From the IMG/VR virus record IMGVR_UViG_3300025138_000394, positions 1-22,785 of that record: a stretch of DNA of 22,785 nucleotides; one strand, 5' to 3'. This stretch comes from a virus. Under the pieces are notes generated by a model. The model was not told the origin of the DNA. It did no database searches and saw only the letters and a program-made list of their open reading frames with translations. The translations under genes were made by a program, and so were the position numbers. Shown piece by piece: positions 18,699-22,785 of the stretch (the stretch's first letter is position 1; every line of letters starts with the position of its first letter).

Positions 18699-21124
18699 TG
18701 ATATCAGCTCAATTATATATTTATGACCCAGTAAAACCAGATAGCACATCTGCTGATAGCTATAAGGAGGTTGAATTCTTTGATTTTGAGTCAATAGAGC
18801 TGGTTCAAGTTAAGCAAGATATAAGGGACATAAATAAAGTATTTGCAGATTTTTCTAGGACATTCACTGTTCCTGCTAGTAAAAATAATAATCAAATATT
18901 TAAACACTTCTATAATCCAAATATATATAGAGATCAAGATCCTGAAGGACTAAACCAACAAGGGGCTGGAACCCCTTTTGATATAAGGAAAAGAATAGAT
19001 GCTGAATTACATATAAACTATAGTCTATTTAAAAAGGGAAGAGTTCAATTGCAATCAACACAAATGAGAGGAAATAAGCCCTACTCATATACTTTAATCT
19101 TTTTTGGTAGTACAATAAAATTAACAGAAACTCTAGGAGATAAAACATTAGATACTCTATCAGCTTTACAAGCTGTAAAGATACCTTATACGGCTGCTAA
19201 TATTGCTAGTCTTATGCAAAACGCCACAGATGTTTCTATTGCCTCTAGCAATGATTGTGAAGATGGAATAGTAGTTCCCTTAATAACATCGACAAGTAGA
19301 TTAGTATACAATTCCGTAGATAATACTTTAGATAATAACTTATTTCCACACGGAAATCAAAAGGGAATAGATTTTAGAGATTTAAAGCCAGCATTAAGGG
19401 TTCACGCTATAATTTTAGCAATTCAAAAACAATATCCTAATATATCATTTAGTCAAGATTTCTTTACTCTTGCAAAAACCACTAGAGCTGGAACTGCATA
19501 TTACAACAACCCTACATATGCCGAATTATTTATTTGGCTTAATAGACATAAAGGTCAAATACCTTTAGATATTACAGAAAAGCAAATATTAAGCTTTACA
19601 CGTCCTGTAGGTAGTGATGAAAGATATATGAAATTAGATGCACCTTTTCATCAAGGAAATGGAATACAGGTTATAGAAGATACTAGTAAAACCGAATTTT
19701 TTATAGGAGTAGACATAACAGCTCCATCTTCAACTAGTATGTATAATTTTGTTATTAAAAGAGATGGACAAGAATTTCAGAGATTTGATGGATTATTTGG
19801 AAATAAAAGTCCCGTAAGAGTTGAATCAAAAGCTGTTATAACATCATTAAGTCCGTTAACTTTCGATAGTATTGCTAGTTCAGAAATATTAGGTGCAAAC
19901 GCTCCAGAGGCTCCTTCTGGAAATTACACTTTTTATATTGAGTCAGCCTCCGCAGGTCAATTTGATTTTAGGTTTACTATAAAAAAGAGAAAACCTGCTG
20001 ATGTAGAATTTTTTGGTGCGATTAAAACAACTAGAGCTATAGCATATAATGGAACAATAACAGTTGACACAGACCTACAATTAAACCCATCGGGTCTTTT
20101 GCCTAACAATATGAAAATAATAGACTTTCTAGGTGGTCTGTTTAAAATGTTTAACTTAACAGTTATAGAGGGAACTGGAGGTCAATTAAAAATAGACACT
20201 CTAGATAATTTCTATAATTCAGGAGCTAGTCTAGATATAACAAAATATGTTGATAACACGGAATCTACAGTATCATCAGCTCTTCCTTATTCAGAAGTAG
20301 AATTTAGATATGAAGGTTTAGATACTGTTTTTGCCGAACAATTTGGTGAAAGAGAAGGTAGAACTTGGGGAACTTCTATATACCCTGGTAATAGTGTTAC
20401 TGCTAATAATAATCAATTATTAAACATAGGAGAAAAGTATGAGGTACTTGTTCCTTTCGAACACCATCAGTTTAACAGATTATTTGATCAAGATAACGAA
20501 ACCGTTGAAAGTAATAAAACATCTATTCAATGGGGGTATGCTGTTGATGGATCCTTTAATGCTTACTTAGGTAAGCCTTTGTTATTTTATGCTCCTAAAC
20601 AATCAGGAGCAGGAATAAATCCTATAGAACTTGTCGCTGGAGGATCATCTTCAACCCTGTCTCAATACCACATTCCTTCTAACAGTGTGCAAGTCACGGA
20701 GACAATGGCTACTAAGGATTCGGATTCTGAACCAACTCCAAACATACATTTTTATAGAGAAACAAATGAATATGCTTTTCCGGTTTCCTTCCTTCGTACT
20801 TTATTTTTAGAATATTATGAAAATTACATTAAACAGACTTTTGACATAAGTCGCAGACTATTTCAAATTAAAGCTATTTTACCTGCTAATATATTAAGAG
20901 AAATATCTTTAGCAGATAGCTTAACTATATTTGACACTGAATATAGAATAAATAAAATAACATCAAATTTAGGTGATGGAAGAACAAATTTTGAGTTGTT
21001 AAATAAAACAGTAGATGAGCTACTTACGGATAACGTAAGAGATTTAGCTGCTAATGTTTCTGGCAGTTTAGTAACCGCAGATAATTCAATAGTTACGGCT
21101 GATTTAAGCCAACAAATAACGTAA
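18698..21124 (+). CDS. Large tail/baseplate structural protein, 808 aa
   Basis: The product starts MISAQLYIYDPVKPDSTSAD and has FESIELVQVKQDIRDINKVF (about 29-48), FADFSRTFTVPASKNNNQIF and FKHFYNPNIY, then FKKGRVQLQSTQMRGNKPYS and long beta-rich stretches; the end is Ser/Thr/Asp-rich. The DIRDIxKVFxDFSRTFTVPASKxNNxIFKHFYN pattern recurs in flavobacterial siphophages and is usually named tail or baseplate protein. It likely forms the tail tip or hub. It is followed by a small gene and the tape measure. No catalytic motif is visible. Confidence 0.7.
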   Translation: MISAQLYIYDPVKPDSTSADSYKEVEFFDFESIELVQVKQDIRDINKVFADFSRTFTVPASKNNNQIFKHFYNPNIYRDQDPEGLNQQGAGTPFDIRKRIDAELHINYSLFKKGRVQLQSTQMRGNKPYSYTLIFFGSTIKLTETLGDKTLDTLSALQAVKIPYTAANIASLMQNATDVSIASSNDCEDGIVVPLITSTSRLVYNSVDNTLDNNLFPHGNQKGIDFRDLKPALRVHAIILAIQKQYPNISFSQDFFTLAKTTRAGTAYYNNPTYAELFIWLNRHKGQIPLDITEKQILSFTRPVGSDERYMKLDAPFHQGNGIQVIEDTSKTEFFIGVDITAPSSTSMYNFVIKRDGQEFQRFDGLFGNKSPVRVESKAVITSLSPLTFDSIASSEILGANAPEAPSGNYTFYIESASAGQFDFRFTIKKRKPADVEFFGAIKTTRAIAYNGTITVDTDLQLNPSGLLPNNMKIIDFLGGLFKMFNLTVIEGTGGQLKIDTLDNFYNSGASLDITKYVDNTESTVSSALPYSEVEFRYEGLDTVFAEQFGEREGRTWGTSIYPGNSVTANNNQLLNIGEKYEVLVPFEHHQFNRLFDQDNETVESNKTSIQWGYAVDGSFNAYLGKPLLFYAPKQSGAGINPIELVAGGSSSTLSQYHIPSNSVQVTETMATKDSDSEPTPNIHFYRETNEYAFPVSFLRTLFLEYYENYIKQTFDISRRLFQIKAILPANILREISLADSLTIFDTEYRINKITSNLGDGRTNFELLNKTVDELLTDNVRDLAANVSGSLVTADNSIVTADLSQQIT

Positions 21125-21128
21125 TAAT

Positions 21129-21278
21129 ATGATAAAGCAAGTTATAGAGGGGTTGAAACTTATGGACTATTATGATGCAAACGAATTAATTCAATTTGCA
21201 AAGGGAAGTCATAAAGCTCCACAAACATTTAAAGAAATGAGAGAAACAGTTAAACGTAGAAAATATGGCAGACAATAG
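21129..21278 (+). CDS. Small hypothetical protein, 49 aa
   Basis: The frame starts MIKQVIEGLKLMDYYDANEL and ends in a basic helix (MRETVKRRKYGRQ). It lies four bases after the large tail gene and its last 14 bases overlap the tape-measure start in another frame. Sized and placed like small tail accessory genes; no family is recognised. Confidence 0.5.
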   Translation: MIKQVIEGLKLMDYYDANELIQFAKGSHKAPQTFKEMRETVKRRKYGRQ

Positions 21279-22785
21279 GATACAGTTTACTTTTCAGATA
21301 AATGATGCAGGTAAAGCCAAAGTCAAAGGATTAACCCAAGACTTTGTAAGCTTAGATACTGCTATTAATAAAGTCAACGTTGATTTGAAAAGGCAGGCTG
21401 CTGAGATGAACAACACTGGCAAATCTACAAATAATATGGTAGATAAGACTGGTCTTGCTGGAGCAACACTTGTTGAACTTAGTAGGACTATATCTGACTC
21501 TAACTATGGATTCACAGCGATGGCTAACAACATTAGTCAATTATCAACTCTATTTATTACTCTTATAGCCACAACAGGTGGTTTAGGGAATGGGTTAAGA
21601 GAGCTAAAGAAAGCCTTTATGGGCCCTTTAGGACTTATTGTAATATTTAATATTGCTGTAGCCGCTTTTGAACGTTTAGCAATGAAAGCTAAATCCACAA
21701 AAAAAGAATTAGATAATTTGAAAGGAGGTCTTGGAAGTGTATCTGGAGATTTAGAGACTTTTATCAAACTAATTGATAGAGGGAACCTAAGTAGTAGAGA
21801 CCTTGATGAATCATTAATAGCATTAAAAAAAACATATCCAGAGCTTAATATAGAAATAGGTGAAAATGGCAGGCTAACAAAGGAGTCTAGAATACAAATA
21901 GAAGAAAAAATAAAAAAAGTAAGAGAGCTAGCTAAAGCTCAAGCTATCCAGAAGGAGTTACAGAAGACATTTTCAGATCGAGTGAAATTAGAATTAAAGC
22001 AAGAAGAGGACATCGCAGAGTTAAGAAAGGAAGTTGCAGAAGGTAGAAAAAAAGAATTTAGGGATTTATTATATGAAACCAAAACCGGGTTAGGTGTATA
22101 TACAGATTCCCTTAAAGAAAGAATCCAAGCAGTTAAAGATGCAAATGAAGAAGAATTTGATCTGTTTGACAGAAGAGAAACAAGCCTTCTTAAGAAATTA
22201 GAAGATACAAACGGTTCTATTGCTGGAGCTTTTGGAGGGAAAGATGACCCTTTTGTTCTTGCTAATGAAATAAGAGCAAAATCATTTAAAGATCTTGGTG
22301 AAGAAATAGAAATAACAACGGAAAAAATAAAGCGGAGTGATATTAGAAGAGTGAGAAGTTCAAAAGAATCTGCTGTTAATATTTTGGCCGCTTCAGCAGA
22401 ACTAACAAGTGGATTATCTGAACTTTTTGGACAACAAACAGAAGCTGGTAAGGCTTTTGCTGTAATGACAGCGACATTCGATACTTATGTTGCAGCAAAC
22501 AGAACATTGTCTGATCCATATTTTATAGGGAGACCTTATGAAAGATTTATAGCTACAGCCGCGATTATTGTAACAGGTCTTGCTAATGTTAAAAATATTT
22601 TAACGGCAGATAAAAACGGCCCTAGAGGTTCCTCAACAAGTGCAGCAGGAGTAGGATCATCTCAAGCCCCAATATTTAACGTAGTAGGGAACTCGGGAAT
22701 AGATCAATTAGGTCAAGCTATAAGGGGTACAAGAAATCAACAAACAATTGCAATAGTATCAGATAGAGAAATACTAGAAGCTCAA
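21265..22785 (+). CDS. Tail tape-measure protein (3' end outside window)
   Basis: The frame starts MADNRIQFTFQINDAGKAKV and is open to the window edge, 507 codons. It has an N-terminal domain, hydrophobic segments (STLFITLIATTGGLGNGLRE; GPLGLIVIFNIAVAAFERLA), a long charged coiled coil (about 190-310) and a C-terminal part with TAAIIVTGLANVKNIL and NVVGNSGIDQLGQAIRGTRN. This is the tape-measure layout: helical rods and membrane segments with a typical GLANVxxI and NVVGxS end. The C-terminal motifs suggest the gene ends soon after the edge, so the protein is short for a tape measure. Confidence 0.8.
   Translation, partial: MADNRIQFTFQINDAGKAKVKGLTQDFVSLDTAINKVNVDLKRQAAEMNNTGKSTNNMVDKTGLAGATLVELSRTISDSNYGFTAMANNISQLSTLFITLIATTGGLGNGLRELKKAFMGPLGLIVIFNIAVAAFERLAMKAKSTKKELDNLKGGLGSVSGDLETFIKLIDRGNLSSRDLDESLIALKKTYPELNIEIGENGRLTKESRIQIEEKIKKVRELAKAQAIQKELQKTFSDRVKLELKQEEDIAELRKEVAEGRKKEFRDLLYETKTGLGVYTDSLKERIQAVKDANEEEFDLFDRRETSLLKKLEDTNGSIAGAFGGKDDPFVLANEIRAKSFKDLGEEIEITTEKIKRSDIRRVRSSKESAVNILAASAELTSGLSELFGQQTEAGKAFAVMTATFDTYVAANRTLSDPYFIGRPYERFIATAAIIVTGLANVKNILTADKNGPRGSSTSAAGVGSSQAPIFNVVGNSGIDQLGQAIRGTRNQQTIAIVSDREILEAQ

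Noticed and set aside
1-22785. tRNA genes
   Set aside because: No cloverleaf-like sequence with a GTTCRA-type T-arm was spotted on reading; this was by eye only.

Overview
The window looks like part of a tailed double-stranded DNA phage (siphovirus-like) of a Bacteroidota host, most likely a flavobacterium. Evidence: every gene lies on the + strand and genes are tightly packed, often with start/stop overlaps; the sequence is AT-rich; recognisable terminase, tail, lysis, recombination and replication proteins are present; promoter-like sites follow the Bacteroidota pattern (TTG, about 19-22 bp, TAnnTTTG/TTGC) with mostly weak Shine-Dalgarno sites. No integrase, tRNA, transposase or CRISPR array was seen. 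The left edge cuts the end of a tail protein gene and the right edge cuts a tape-measure gene, so the phage extends beyond the window on both sides.

Layout: (1) 1-1928, end of a tail/fibre gene, then a lysis cassette: small membrane proteins, an M15 peptidase endolysin, a coiled-coil protein, a short lipoprotein gene overlapping its neighbours in another frame, a 3TM-type holin and a small basic protein. (2) 1929-2708, a regulatory gap and a self-contained unit (promoter, second M15-like gene that has lost two of three zinc ligands, terminator). (3) 2718-9857, early/middle genes: ERF annealing protein, ribbon-helix-helix protein, SSB-like protein, RecA-like/AAA ATPase, RusA resolvase, sigma-factor-like protein, a PD-(D/E)XK-like nuclease, a MazG-like protein, an exonuclease VIII-like nuclease, a DnaA domain IV-like protein and several hypotheticals. 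(4) 9872-12262, packaging: candidate small terminase, a cytosine methylase-like protein and the large terminase. (5) 12263-15403, an eight-copy array of a 12-bp motif, then a cassette of eight small genes (SH3-like/DUF2693-like, GP88/DUF7227-like and unknowns) with different codon use, its own promoter, operator-like palindrome and terminator, followed by repeats related to those on its left side. (6) 15404-22785, tail genes: a tail assembly chaperone with a probable programmed -1 frameshift, tail completion proteins, a duplicated structural domain, a split structural gene, an 808-residue tail protein and the tape measure.

The early block looks like a recombination-dependent replication set (exonuclease, annealase, ATPase, resolvase) with a phage sigma-like factor that could switch transcription to late genes. 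Most noteworthy: the tail chaperone frameshift at a T9 run, the stand-alone inactivated endolysin paralogue, the TTAAACGCAGTA repeat family bordering modules, the compositionally foreign cassette between terminase and tail genes where head genes would be expected, and the tail gene broken by a single in-frame stop.
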